The notes: generated by a model from the letters alone, not told the origin. A DNA stretch of 64,000 nt from Oscillospiraceae bacterium (GCA_017848115.1 JAGAKZ010000022.1:1-64000), one strand, 5' to 3'. Shown: positions 33,956 to 43,012, counted from the stretch's first letter. Translations and numbers: made by a program.

Positions 33956-35293
33956 ATGGACGAACTTAATCAATTTGCGACCAATATTGCAGGTTTATAT
34001 AATGCTAGCTCTGGCAAATTGGATTTGCCGACAGCACGAAAAATCGTAGAGGAAATCAATACATTTTTATACACTTCTCCTTCTAATATAGGATTTGTAT
34101 ATGAATTTGGACAAAACTTTCCTTATTTTTCTTCGTTTCATAAATACTGGCACTTGCATCATAGAGAAATTCTTAACTTGCAGATATCAGATGAAGCCTG
34201 TGAAAGCGTAGCTGATTCATTACATGAGGTATATGTCAGAACAGATGGAAAAGCATTTACGGAAATATATGATACTAATGGATTAAGTGCTGAGGAAATT
34301 TGCAAAGTAAGACTTTTAACAGCAAATCAGGATTTTCGTGGTTCAAGAAGTTTTAAGCAACTTTCTGAAGTATATTTATCTGATCCAACCATATTTGATG
34401 AACAACTTATTCTTGAATCTCCTGAAGATTTCATAAAATCAATCGGAATAACAAGTCTTTCTCAAAATGATAAAAGAGTACGCTATGCAAATCGTATTTC
34501 ACAATTTTTAGTCGAAAATAATTCTTCACCATATAATATTATAAAAGTCTTTAATAATGATGTAACCCTTTTAAGAGATGCCCTTATTGCCTATGAAGGT
34601 GCAGGATATGGCAATAAAAAAACTGATATGTTCATAAGAGATATGATTGTTCTTGGCGTATGGAATAATATTAAAGGCTTTGATAAAATAAATGTTGCCA
34701 GTGATGTAAATACAATAAAAGTCGCACTTAGAACAGGAATATTAAGAAGCGAAATACCGTTAATTTCAAGCTTTTTAGATATATTCTGTTATCAGTATGG
34801 TTATGTTGATGAAACTAACGCTCTTGCTTGGCGGAGAGTATGGGAAATCTGGAAAGAAAAATATCCAAACGAATCCATATCAAGTCCTTGTCTGCTTGAT
34901 TATTTCATATATAATGTTGTAGGCAAGCAGTTCTGTAAAATTGCATTGTATTCATTTGAGTGTGAATGTGGTCATCAATTTTACTGGCATAGTGCACGAA
35001 ATCAAACTTGCCAAGTTTGTTATGAAAAAACTAAACAACGTAATAAGGCAAAAATAACACATAGAATTATGCCTTGCAATGTTGATGAAGGATATATTGC
35101 AATTGATAAAACTTCATTTGTTAAATCGGAAATTGCAACCCCTAATTATCGTCAATGCCCGTTTAAACATATTTGTGAGCAATATGGTAATAAAGACTTA
35201 ATGCCACCAAAATCAATCAGTATAATGGGACAGACTGGTTGGAATTCCGCTTACACTACTAAAAATAGCGGTGGTGGCGGACTTATGGCGTAA
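33956..35293 (+). CDS. Helix-hairpin-helix/zinc protein, DNA-glycosylase-like
   Basis: The 445-residue protein sits between methylase and endonuclease. The centre (about 165-262) looks like an HhH-GPD glycosylase: a GAGYGNKKTDMFIRDM hairpin with Lys at 221/222, then Asp250 in VASDVNTIKVALRTG, spaced like the Lys-Asp pair of AGOG/Ogg enzymes. The C-terminal third has CECGHQFYWH...CQVC, a probable zinc ribbon, and CPFKHIC. GAGGTG precedes the ATG. The glycosylase call is inferred from pattern only; it could instead be a DNA-reading accessory protein. Island A has an unrelated 85-residue gene here. Confidence 0.55.
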   Translation: MDELNQFATNIAGLYNASSGKLDLPTARKIVEEINTFLYTSPSNIGFVYEFGQNFPYFSSFHKYWHLHHREILNLQISDEACESVADSLHEVYVRTDGKAFTEIYDTNGLSAEEICKVRLLTANQDFRGSRSFKQLSEVYLSDPTIFDEQLILESPEDFIKSIGITSLSQNDKRVRYANRISQFLVENNSSPYNIIKVFNNDVTLLRDALIAYEGAGYGNKKTDMFIRDMIVLGVWNNIKGFDKINVASDVNTIKVALRTGILRSEIPLISSFLDIFCYQYGYVDETNALAWRRVWEIWKEKYPNESISSPCLLDYFIYNVVGKQFCKIALYSFECECGHQFYWHSARNQTCQVCYEKTKQRNKAKITHRIMPCNVDEGYIAIDKTSFVKSEIATPNYRQCPFKHICEQYGNKDLMPPKSISIMGQTGWNSAYTTKNSGGGGLMA

Positions 35294-35310
35294 AAGAAAA
35301 GAGGAATATT

Positions 35311-36180
35311 ATGTCTGAACGTAATTTTAAAGACTGGCTCTCAAAATTCCGTGGTAGTATAGCAAACTACGGATATTACATAGATTTTGATAAGGTGTAT
35401 CGAAATGTCAATGAAATTAAGGTTGAACTTAATATTCTTAACTCCCTTATTGGTTCAAAGAATATTGAGGATGATTTCAAGAATATTATTTCAAAATATC
35501 CAGAAACGTTGAAATGTATTCCGATTTTGCTCGCTGTCAGAGCGAACGAGATTTATGCTATTGACGGCGATGGAGATTTTACATATAATTTCAAAAAAGC
35601 TAACTGTACTGTTGAACAGTATATCGTGTTTATGCGTAAAACCGGTTTGTTTGATCTGCTCAAAAATCATATCATCAACAATCTCGTTGACTATGTAACA
35701 GGCGTTGAAACAGGACTTGATTCCAATGGTCGTAAAAATCGTGGCGGACATCTGATGGAAGATTTGGTTGAAAGTTTTATTGTAAAGGCTGGCTTTGAAA
35801 AGAATAAGACATATTTCAAAGAGATGTATATACATGAAATTACAGAGAAATGGCACATCGACCTTTCTACGATTTCCAATCAAGGCAAATCTGAAAAGCG
35901 TTTTGACTTTGTAATCAAGACCGACAAGATGATTTACGGCATTGAAACGAATTTCTATGCCAGTGGTGGCTCAAAGCTCAATGAAACTGCACGAAGCTAT
36001 AAGCAGATAGCTCAGGAAGCAGCAACCATTGACGGTTTTGAATTCGTATGGTTTACAGATGGCTCGGGTTGGACAAGTGCAAGGCATAACCTAGAGGAAA
36101 CATTTGACGCTATGGAACATATTTACTCCATTGATGATTTGGAAAATGGGGTAATCAGCAAACTTATCGGAGGAATATAA
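35311..36180 (+). CDS. DpnII/MboI-type restriction endonuclease, island B
   Basis: This 289-residue paralogue of the island A endonuclease starts MSERNFKDWLSKFRG. The centre RFDFVIKTDKMIYGIETNFY is intact, so it should be active. AGAGGA lies before the ATG. Divergence from copy A is mainly synonymous. The C-terminus differs (VISKLIGGI versus VISTRLGG). The gene ends one base before the TIR gene, with GGAGG for that gene inside its own end. Confidence 0.9.
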   Translation: MSERNFKDWLSKFRGSIANYGYYIDFDKVYRNVNEIKVELNILNSLIGSKNIEDDFKNIISKYPETLKCIPILLAVRANEIYAIDGDGDFTYNFKKANCTVEQYIVFMRKTGLFDLLKNHIINNLVDYVTGVETGLDSNGRKNRGGHLMEDLVESFIVKAGFEKNKTYFKEMYIHEITEKWHIDLSTISNQGKSEKRFDFVIKTDKMIYGIETNFYASGGSKLNETARSYKQIAQEAATIDGFEFVWFTDGSGWTSARHNLEETFDAMEHIYSIDDLENGVISKLIGGI

Positions 36181-36181
36181 A

Positions 36182-36706
36182 ATGTATACCAGACAAAAAC
36201 ACAATGTTTTTATTAGTTTCTATCACGCAGAAGACCAAAAATATAAAGATTATATTGATAAATATCTAAGCAATAATATTATAAACAAGTCTGTTATGAA
36301 AGGAGAATATAATCCTGATAATAGTGATGAATATATTAAACGATTGATACGAGAAGAAAAAATAAGTTCTTCATCTGTCATAGTTGTTTTAGTAGGACAA
36401 AACACAAAAAACAGAAAACACGTTGATTGGGAAATATACGCTGGATTACGTGCAAGCATAAATGGTAATTCCGGTTTAGTTGCAATTATGCTTCCTTCGA
36501 TTAATAAAGCACCAGATGGTGGATATTATTATAGCGATATGCCTCAACGATTGGCAGATAATGTTAAATCAAAATATGCGTCTATCTATGATTGGGATTA
36601 TGCTGTAAAATATTTTGATGAGATAATTCAGGAGGCATTTGATAATAGGAAGCTTAAAAGACACTTGTTAGATAATAGCAGACCACAGATGCAACGGAAT
36701 TTATAA
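36182..36706 (+). CDS. TIR-like (DUF1863/ThsB-type) protein
   Basis: This 174-residue single-domain protein shows KHNVFISFYHAEDQKYKDYI (7-26), the first strand and loop of TIR-like DUF1863 domains. SSSVIVVLVGQNTKNRKHVDWEIYAGLR (62-90) follows, with the putative catalytic Glu84. This fold is used by ThsB of Thoeris to make NAD-derived signal molecules. GGAGG lies 7 bases before the ATG, in an operon with a membrane protein and a second TIR protein. No ThsA (SIR2/SLOG) is nearby, so it is not a classical type I Thoeris. Confidence 0.8.
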   Translation: MYTRQKHNVFISFYHAEDQKYKDYIDKYLSNNIINKSVMKGEYNPDNSDEYIKRLIREEKISSSSVIVVLVGQNTKNRKHVDWEIYAGLRASINGNSGLVAIMLPSINKAPDGGYYYSDMPQRLADNVKSKYASIYDWDYAVKYFDEIIQEAFDNRKLKRHLLDNSRPQMQRNL

Positions 36707-36719
36707 TAGGAGAATTTAA

Positions 36720-37349
36720 ATGGATATTTTTGAAATAGAATTTGAAAAATGGAACACTATTTTGATTTCGATAAATTGGATTGCTGTATTGGCTATAGTG
36801 ATTTTAATTGCTTTAGTGTCATTATTAGCAAAGGGAGCAATTAATTTTGCTTTTAAGAAGAAAATCGTTATTGAAGAAATAAATCTTGGAATAGGCAACA
36901 ATAGTTTAAAACTAACATACAACGAGAAAGATCGAGAAATAGCATATAAAATATGGGTTGAACTTAGCACAAGAAAAGTAGGATTAAATTTTGAAGAAGA
37001 GAACGACGTTATTGTTGAAGTTTATAATTCGTGGTATGAATTTTTCAAGACGGTAAGAGAACTTATGAAAGAGGTTCCTCCGATTCATATTAATAACTCA
37101 CAAAACCTAATTTCGCTAACCGAACAAGTTTTAAACAAAGGATTGAGACCTCATCTTACAAAATGGCAAGCTAAATATCGTAAATGGTATGAAATGGAAT
37201 CGAGCAAAGACGCTAACTTATGCCTTACACCTCAAGAACTTCAAAAGAAATATCCAGAATATGATACACTTATAAAAGATTTATTAGAAACCAATAAAAG
37301 AATGATTGCTTATAAATCCTTAATGCAAAAAATCGCATTTAAACAATAG
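36720..37349 (+). CDS. Single-pass membrane protein of the TIR module
   Basis: This 209-residue protein has one strong membrane helix at about residues 13-36 (ISINWIAVLAIVILIALVSLLAKG) and a cytosolic domain of 170 residues. That domain contains the stretches LGIGNNSLKLTYNEKDREIAYKIWVEL and VLNKGLRPHLTKWQAKYRKWYEM. I recognise no named family. AGGAGA precedes the ATG. Sandwiched between two TIR genes, it is the best candidate for a membrane-acting effector or receptor of a TIR-derived signal; that role is inference. Confidence 0.7.
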   Translation: MDIFEIEFEKWNTILISINWIAVLAIVILIALVSLLAKGAINFAFKKKIVIEEINLGIGNNSLKLTYNEKDREIAYKIWVELSTRKVGLNFEEENDVIVEVYNSWYEFFKTVRELMKEVPPIHINNSQNLISLTEQVLNKGLRPHLTKWQAKYRKWYEMESSKDANLCLTPQELQKKYPEYDTLIKDLLETNKRMIAYKSLMQKIAFKQ

Positions 37350-37382
37350 CGCAATTTTACACATCTATGTAGGCGGTGGTTT

Positions 37383-38582
37383 ATGTCAGGAGTAACAAAA
37401 CATATTTACGAACACGATATAAGAGATATTCAATCAATGTGGAACCAAGAGATAAAGGCTATATCATCTCTGCTTCCCAAAGAATATAGTTTTGAAGACG
37501 TTGTTGCACTATTAAAAAAATATTATCCTCACGAATGGCGTTCTGTAGAACTAAAATATGAATACTATCGAATAAAAGATAAACATATTAAAAGTAAACG
37601 TGGTAAAACTCGTTATAATATGTTGCCCGCAGAAAAATTGCTCCATGATAATTTAAGTTGTCGGCGCATTATGAGCAATAAATATAAAGAGATTTATAGC
37701 GCTAATTTTTGCGAATCAAAATGTAGAAAAGCGGAAGTTGAATTATGGTCAAAACGAGAGCCAAAAATAAATCGAATAAATGAAAAAATAGAATTTGCAA
37801 AATCTAAAACCCAGCAGGTAACGCCCGAATTTATTGATAAACTAATTGGCTTATATAGTAGAAAAAGCACAAATCAAAAGGATAAGATATATATAATTTA
37901 CGAACTAAAGAAATATTATAATACAAAAGTGATTAATTTCTTTTTCAAGTTAAACGACACCGAAATTAATAGACAACTGCGTGAAATAGCATTTTATCAT
38001 TTGCAAAGTTTCAATTATCAGCCGAGATTAAGACGGCAAAAATATATGCAAGTTCATACAAAAAATAAAAAACGGAAGCAGTATTTAAAAACCGAATATG
38101 CCAATGAACACTATACGATTCCACAAAATCCACAGGAACTTGAATATCGTATTGAAAATGGAGGAGAGCAAAAGGTAAAAGAATATGATTACTTTATATC
38201 GCATAGTAGCAAGGATAGCTCTGCTGTGCAACGTTTAATATTACATGAAAACAGTTTGGGAAAATATGTCTTTTGCGACTGGATAAATGATTCAGATTAC
38301 TTAAAGCGCCATTTAGTCTGTGCTGCGACTTTAAAAGTAATTGAAATGAGGTTAGAAAAATCAAAAGCTTTAATATTTGTCAAATCAAACAATTCAACGA
38401 AATCCGTTTGGTGCAAATACGAATTGAATTATTTTAATGAATTAAATAGACCTATTTATGTTATAAACAAAACTGATATTGATAACGATAAATTTACATT
38501 AGCTCGTATCAATAAAGAAGATTTTTTAGATTCAAATTACAAACAACTTGCATTGCTTAGCACTAATAGCAAGGAAGAGTAA
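37383..38582 (+). CDS. TIR-domain protein with helical N-terminal sensor region
   Basis: This 399-residue protein has a basic, helical N-terminal region (1-260), with HEAT-like helices around 150-215. A C-terminal TIR domain follows (about 266-365): EYDYFISHSSKDS, KYVFCDWINDSDYLKRHL and SKALIFVKSNNSTKSVWCKYELNYF, with catalytic Glu347 in the WCxxE motif. NADase activity or NAD-derived signalling is expected for bacterial TIRs. The gene lies 33 bases after the membrane protein and 16 before the methylase gene, within one operon. The N-terminal region may sense the phage or DNA trigger. Confidence 0.8.
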   Translation: MSGVTKHIYEHDIRDIQSMWNQEIKAISSLLPKEYSFEDVVALLKKYYPHEWRSVELKYEYYRIKDKHIKSKRGKTRYNMLPAEKLLHDNLSCRRIMSNKYKEIYSANFCESKCRKAEVELWSKREPKINRINEKIEFAKSKTQQVTPEFIDKLIGLYSRKSTNQKDKIYIIYELKKYYNTKVINFFFKLNDTEINRQLREIAFYHLQSFNYQPRLRRQKYMQVHTKNKKRKQYLKTEYANEHYTIPQNPQELEYRIENGGEQKVKEYDYFISHSSKDSSAVQRLILHENSLGKYVFCDWINDSDYLKRHLVCAATLKVIEMRLEKSKALIFVKSNNSTKSVWCKYELNYFNELNRPIYVINKTDIDNDKFTLARINKEDFLDSNYKQLALLSTNSKEE

Positions 38583-38598
38583 TAAAGGATATATTATA

Positions 38599-39342
38599 AT
38601 GAAAAGAATAACCAAATGGCAACCCGATGATTTCGAGCTTGAAATGACAACACACTGGTCATTCCCCAAGCGTGGAGATTGGGCTACACACGATGCAAAA
38701 TGGCGAGGAAACTGGTCGCCGTATATTCCGAGAAATATTATTCTCCGTTACTCTCAGGAGGGCGATTTAGTTCTCGACCAGTTCGCGGGCGGCGGAACAA
38801 CTCTTGTTGAAGCAAAACTGCTCAACCGAGATATAATCGGCATTGATATAAACGATGTTGCTCTTGAGCGCTGTCGGGAGAAAACATCTTTCGACTATGA
38901 GCCTGCAAAGGGTAAGGTTTATATCAAGAAGGGTGACGCTCGTAATCTTAATTTCATTCCGGATGAAAGGATAGATTTAATATGTACACATCCGCCATAT
39001 GCTGATATTATCAAGTACAGTGATGGCATTGACGGAGATTTATCTCAGTTTAAAGTTAAAGATTTCCTTGAACAGATGAAGCCTGTTGCAGAGGAAAGTT
39101 ACCGTGTTCTGAAGAAAGGAAAGTTTTGTGCTGTTCTTATGGGGGATACCCGTCAGAAAGGTTGTATGATACCGATGAGCTTTGATGTTATGAAGATTTT
39201 TCAGGACGCAGGTTTTACATTAAAAGAGCTTATTATTAAGGAACAGCATAATTGTAGGGCTACAGGATACTGGAAGACTAACAGCGTTAAATATAATTTT
39301 CTGTTAATTGCACATGAATATTTGTTTGTGTTTAGGAAATGA
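38599..39342 (+). CDS. Second DNA methyltransferase (N4/N6 type), island B
   Basis: The 247-residue protein has FAGGGTTLVEA and THPPYADIIKYS motifs as in the island A enzyme, with few protein differences. I chose the ATG at 38599 (AAGGA about 10 bases upstream) because it matches the start of copy A; an upstream in-frame start would overlap the TIR gene. It closes the restriction block in both islands, so the cargo lies between two methylase genes. Confidence 0.85.
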   Translation: MKRITKWQPDDFELEMTTHWSFPKRGDWATHDAKWRGNWSPYIPRNIILRYSQEGDLVLDQFAGGGTTLVEAKLLNRDIIGIDINDVALERCREKTSFDYEPAKGKVYIKKGDARNLNFIPDERIDLICTHPPYADIIKYSDGIDGDLSQFKVKDFLEQMKPVAEESYRVLKKGKFCAVLMGDTRQKGCMIPMSFDVMKIFQDAGFTLKELIIKEQHNCRATGYWKTNSVKYNFLLIAHEYLFVFRK

Positions 39343-39353
39343 GGATGCGAAAA

Positions 39354-39458
39354 ATGTTGTATATTGATATAGGAAATGATGCTATTATACAAATAGCAGA
39401 TGTATTGAAGGAAAATATTAAAATATCAGAAGAAAAGCAGAGACATAACATTAAATGA
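39354..39458 (+). CDS. Possible 34-residue protein
   Basis: MLYIDIGNDAIIQIADVLKEN... has GAGGATG 8 bases upstream and lies 11 bases after the methylase. It has no motif and could be a relic of a longer gene. Support is limited to the ribosome site and spacing. Confidence 0.3.
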   Translation: MLYIDIGNDAIIQIADVLKENIKISEEKQRHNIK

Positions 39459-39699
39459 GAATGGATTTAATGCGATATTGGAGTATATTTCTGGTTAAAA
39501 TTAGTTTTTTCAATTAAAGGAGTCGAATAATTATAAAAAATCACTAAATAATCAAACAAGAAGAATTATTGCTTATCTCCTTAGTATTACAACATCACAT
39601 TTTCTGGCAGAACACAAAAACTCCTGAAAACAGATGCAAGCTGCTAGACTTATAATATATCATCAGCTTTCGGAAACACTAAAGAAAAAGGCGGTAAAA
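39459..39699. other. Gene-free right edge of island B
   Basis: This AT-rich stretch has no supported gene, and no second integrase or exact copy of the 13-bp core is visible. The right end of island B is therefore not defined. Confidence 0.4.
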
Positions 39700-40421
39700 A
39701 TGAGTAACGAGCTTATGAATCCTGTTATCAGTGAAATAAAAAACATACTTGATCTGTCTAGGTAAAATGTTGCAAGAACTGTCAACAATGAGCTACTTGT
39801 TGCGTACTGGAAAATCGGCGAAATTATTGTACGTTATGAACAAAGTGATAATATTCGTGCAGAATATGGAGATAAAACATTAAAAGTAATTTCCAAAGAG
39901 CTTACCAACGAATTTGGTAAGGGATTTTCAGTATCTAACCTTCAGTTTATGAGGAGATTTTATCAACAATATCAAATTCAACAGACAGTGTCTGTTAAAT
40001 TGAGTTGGTCGCACTACTGTGAACTTTTAAGCATATCAGACGAAAATAAACGTAATTTTTATGAAAATGAAGCAATCAATTCAAATTGGTCTGTTCGTGA
40101 AATGAAGCGTCAGATAAACACGTCTTTATATGAACGCTTATTACTTTCAAAAGGTGATTTCAATAAGGAACAGGTGCTTGCACTTGCGATTAACGGTGTA
40201 GAAATTTCAGATCCTGCCGATATAATAAAAGACCCTTATGTGTTTGAATTTCTCGGTATTCCCGAAGATAAACCTGTTATGGAAAGCGACTTGGAAAAAG
40301 CTCTTGTTGAACAGATTGAAAAATTTTTGCTTCAAAGTACACATATTATATTCCAAAGAAGGAACAACTCATTGCCGAGGTGGAAAAGGTAATAAACCGT
40401 TGGCACGAAGAAAAAGAATAA
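39700..40421 (+). pseudogene. YhcG/DUF1016-type PD-(D/E)XK nuclease, broken
   Basis: MSNELMNPVISEIKNILDLSR is followed by TAA where relatives have Gln (CAA to TAA). The frame then continues NVARTVNNELLVAYWKIGEIIV...FSVSNLQFMRRFYQQY to EKFLLQ, all of the DUF1016 N-terminal domain. Next the sequence jumps, out of frame, to the family's extreme end (YIPKKEQLIAEVEKVINRWHEEKE). The catalytic core (about 120 residues) is deleted. A ribosome site (GGCGG) and terminator remain. YhcG proteins often accompany restriction systems. Confidence 0.8.
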
Positions 40422-40478
40422 AACAGAAACCTATTTTAAAAATGCCGGTCACTGACTGGCAGATTCAAAATAATAAAC

Positions 40479-40520
40479 CGTCCGACTATCAGCACAAAAG
40501 ATAATCGGACGTTCGTTTTT
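40479..40520 (+). terminator. Terminator after YhcG relic
   Basis: CGTCCGA-C-TATC pairs with GATA-A-TCGGACG around a 9-base loop and is followed by TTCGTTTTT. Confidence 0.7.
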
Positions 40521-40544
40521 ATTTCAAGTAAAAAAATATCAAAA

Positions 40545-41744
40545 TCACCAGTACTCTCTCAACAGAAAATCCGCTATATGCACGATCTCAATACCATTAT
40601 CATTACCGAGTGCAAGCGGATCACGGCAGACAACGTACTTATGATAATGATCTCTGATTTCCATAAGATTATCCGTTTCACTGGTGGACTCTGTCGGAAG
40701 TTCAACACAGACCTGAACATAGATGCGTTCTTCTCTTCGGACTCCTATAAAGTCGATTTCCTTTGTGCTGTTCTTGCCAATATAGACATCATACCCTCTG
40801 CGTCTCATTTCAAGATATACTACATTTTCAAACATTGCAGAGAGCATTTTTCTGTCAAAGCCCATCTGACTGTATCTGAATGAAATGTCTGAAAGATAAT
40901 ATTTTTCCTGAGTTTTCAGTACAGCTTTACCTTGTAAGTCGTATCGCTGGCAAGGATAGATAATAAATGCTTCTGAAAGCCATTTGATATAGTTGTAAAC
41001 CGATTCTACTGAAAGACTGCGATTTTCACTTTTAAGAAATTTTACAATGGACGAAGCGGAAAAGGTCATTCCCATATTTTCTATAATGTAGCGTACCACC
41101 CGGTCAAAAAGTTCATTGTTTCGTATCTGGTGGCGTTTTGAAATATCTCTTGTGATAACAGAAGCATATATTCCGTCAACAATCTGATAAGCAGAGCGTG
41201 TATCAAAATCGCTGATACCGATAAGCGGGAAACCGCCGTACCGGATATACTCGTCAAATATAGCTCTTGCTTCGGAAAAATCCTTGTTTTTGAATGTGAG
41301 ATATTCCTTGAAGGAGAGCGTATAAACAGGTATAGAAACATATCGTCCTGTCAGGTAGGTTGAAATTTCACTTGACATAAGCTTTGAGTTTGAGCCGGTT
41401 ACATAGATATCTACATCACAACCTTCAAGCAGATTATTGACAACCTTTTCCCAGCCGTCAACCTCCTGAAGCTCATCGAGAAACAGATAGCATCTGCCTT
41501 TGGAATGAATTGCAGTTCTCAGGTCGTTGTGCATATCTTTTGCAGTAAAGTTTTCGTCAATATCCATTTCATTGTATCTGCGTTCGATAATATTTTCACT
41601 GCGTATTCCTCGTTTTTTCAGTTCTTCAGCCATCATTGCAAGGATAGTGGATTTGCCACAGCGACGGACACCTGCAAGGATTTTTACAAGTGGAGTGTCA
41701 ATAAACGGTTTGATAGCTTCAATATAATCAGGTCTGATAATCAT
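40545..41744 (-). CDS. AAA ATPase with DUF4143 domain
   Basis: This 399-residue protein has Walker A AGVRRCGKST (residues about 24-33), Walker B CYLFLDELQEVDGWE, and sensor-like VTGSNSKLMSSEISTYLTGR. The C-terminal DUF4143 part carries the nuclease-like strand KNSTKEIDFIGVRREERIYVQVC. It is single, convergent with the YhcG relic, and has GGAGGTG before the ATG. The role is unknown, as for the 9163-10509 relative. Confidence 0.85.
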   Translation of the reverse strand: MIIRPDYIEAIKPFIDTPLVKILAGVRRCGKSTILAMMAEELKKRGIRSENIIERRYNEMDIDENFTAKDMHNDLRTAIHSKGRCYLFLDELQEVDGWEKVVNNLLEGCDVDIYVTGSNSKLMSSEISTYLTGRYVSIPVYTLSFKEYLTFKNKDFSEARAIFDEYIRYGGFPLIGISDFDTRSAYQIVDGIYASVITRDISKRHQIRNNELFDRVVRYIIENMGMTFSASSIVKFLKSENRSLSVESVYNYIKWLSEAFIIYPCQRYDLQGKAVLKTQEKYYLSDISFRYSQMGFDRKMLSAMFENVVYLEMRRRGYDVYIGKNSTKEIDFIGVRREERIYVQVCVELPTESTSETDNLMEIRDHYHKYVVCRDPLALGNDNGIEIVHIADFLLREYW

Positions 41745-41978
41745 GGCAACACCTCCGATATATCATTATTATACCCAAAAGACCTTCTTTAGTCAAGAGA
41801 TTTTTGCTGGTATACCCGTAAAAACTTTGAGATTAGACATGTTTTTTGGTTTGATGTAGAAAATTTTATCTTCCCTAAAATCACAACAACAATTTAATCT
41901 CTCAGAAATAAAAATCGCCTCATAAATGAAGCTTTTCATCCCAAATGAAAAAAGGTATGTATATTTTCAAGCATCATC

Positions 41979-42041
41979 TGGTAAGTTGCATTTTTCATAG
42001 GGTAAGTTGCATTGACAATGTTTTTTATTTTGTGCTATCAT
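41979..42041 (+). promoter_or_regulatory. LytTR-type direct repeats and promoter
   Basis: GGTAAGTTGCATT occurs at 41980-41992 and 42001-42013, exactly 21 bases apart (two helical turns). This overlaps TTGACA (42012-42017), which is followed after 18 bases by TATCAT (42036-42041). Paired direct repeats at this spacing are the usual target of LytTR dimers, so the first gene probably controls its own operon. The rest of 41745-42098 is gene-free. Confidence 0.7.
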
Positions 42042-42098
42042 ATTTATAATAACGATAACACTATTTATATTGTATAAACAAAAAAACGGAGGCTGATG

Positions 42099-42545
42099 AT
42101 GAAAATTATAATCGAATCCCCTCAGCCTGATGAAGAAGATGTTGTAATTGTCAGGTGCGCATCTCCGGATCAGAAACTTATCTCTATGTTGCTTTCATTC
42201 CAGAATGTAAATACAGAACTGACAGGATATATGAATGACAAAATTGTGCGTCTTAACTATCATGATATATATTATTTTGAAGCAAATGAGAATCGTGTCT
42301 TTGCATATTACCACTCAGAGGTTTATGAGATCAAACATAAACTTTATGAGCTTGAGGAGCGTTTTGGACCATTGGATTTTGTACGATGTTCCAAGTCAAT
42401 GATTGTGAATATGGAAAAAATAGAATATCTTTCGCCACTTTTCAGTGGTAAGATGGAAGCACATTTAAAAAACGACGAAAAAATTGTGATCTCACGACAA
42501 TATGTACATAATCTGAAAGCAAAACTTGGAATATGGGAGGTGTAA
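42099..42545 (+). CDS. LytTR-domain transcription regulator
   Basis: This protein of about 148 residues has a short N-terminal part (1-45) and then a complete LytTR domain (KIVRLNYHDIYYFEANENRVFAYYHSEVYEIKHKLYELEERFG... FVRCSKSMIVNMEKI... ISRQYVHNLKAKLG). There is no receiver domain, as in the LytTR-DUF3021 pairs of Firmicutes. Two adjacent ATGs are possible; the second (42099) is 6 bases from GGAGG. The next gene is the DUF3021 membrane partner. Confidence 0.88.
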   Translation: MKIIIESPQPDEEDVVIVRCASPDQKLISMLLSFQNVNTELTGYMNDKIVRLNYHDIYYFEANENRVFAYYHSEVYEIKHKLYELEERFGPLDFVRCSKSMIVNMEKIEYLSPLFSGKMEAHLKNDEKIVISRQYVHNLKAKLGIWEV

Positions 42546-42548
42546 TAA

Positions 42549-42980
42549 ATGATAAAGGAATTTTTTTCTTCCTTGTTGCATTATTTTGTGAATATTACAA
42601 CTGCTACTTTAATCGTAACAGCGACATATCTGACAATTTCCGGACAGCAGATGGACAGCGTGATATTATGGGAAATTATTTTGAGTGGTCTTATCACTGC
42701 TCTGCCGTCTGCTTTTCTTGTTTGTCTGGATGCTAAAAACGGCAGAATTTTATTGTTGCTATGGCTTGTACATTTTCTGATGATATTCTTTATTACATTA
42801 CTGCTGATAGGATTTTTCGGCTGGTATGAAATCACGGCATTTTCAGTACTGCTGACTTTTTTGGCAGTTGTAGTAATCTATGTTTTTACTTGTGTTACCC
42901 ATTATATTGTAGACAGGAGACATGTGGCGCTGATGAATCAGAAACTGAAACAACGCTACTCTGACAACAAAAGGCCATGA
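42549..42980 (+). CDS. DUF3021 membrane protein
   Basis: This 143-residue protein has four hydrophobic helices (for example VNITTATLIVTATYLTI, IILSGLITALPSAFLVCL, LLLLWLVHFLMIFFITLLLIGFF and FSVLLTFLAVVVIYVFTCV) and a basic tail. DUF3021 proteins are encoded directly after LytTR regulators and are thought to restrain or tune them at the membrane. It lies 3 bases after the regulator. Confidence 0.85.
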   Translation: MIKEFFSSLLHYFVNITTATLIVTATYLTISGQQMDSVILWEIILSGLITALPSAFLVCLDAKNGRILLLLWLVHFLMIFFITLLLIGFFGWYEITAFSVLLTFLAVVVIYVFTCVTHYIVDRRHVALMNQKLKQRYSDNKRP

Positions 42981-43012
42981 AAAACTATACAGAACAGAAT
43001 GGAGGAAATGAT

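Noticed and set aside
36182..38582. Classical type I Thoeris
   Set aside because: A ThsB-like protein is present, but no SIR2/SLOG ThsA gene occurs in the operon.
39633..39660. Third copy of the attachment core marking the right end of island B
   Set aside because: ATGCAAGCTGCTAGACTTATAA only loosely resembles the core and needs gaps; there is not enough evidence.
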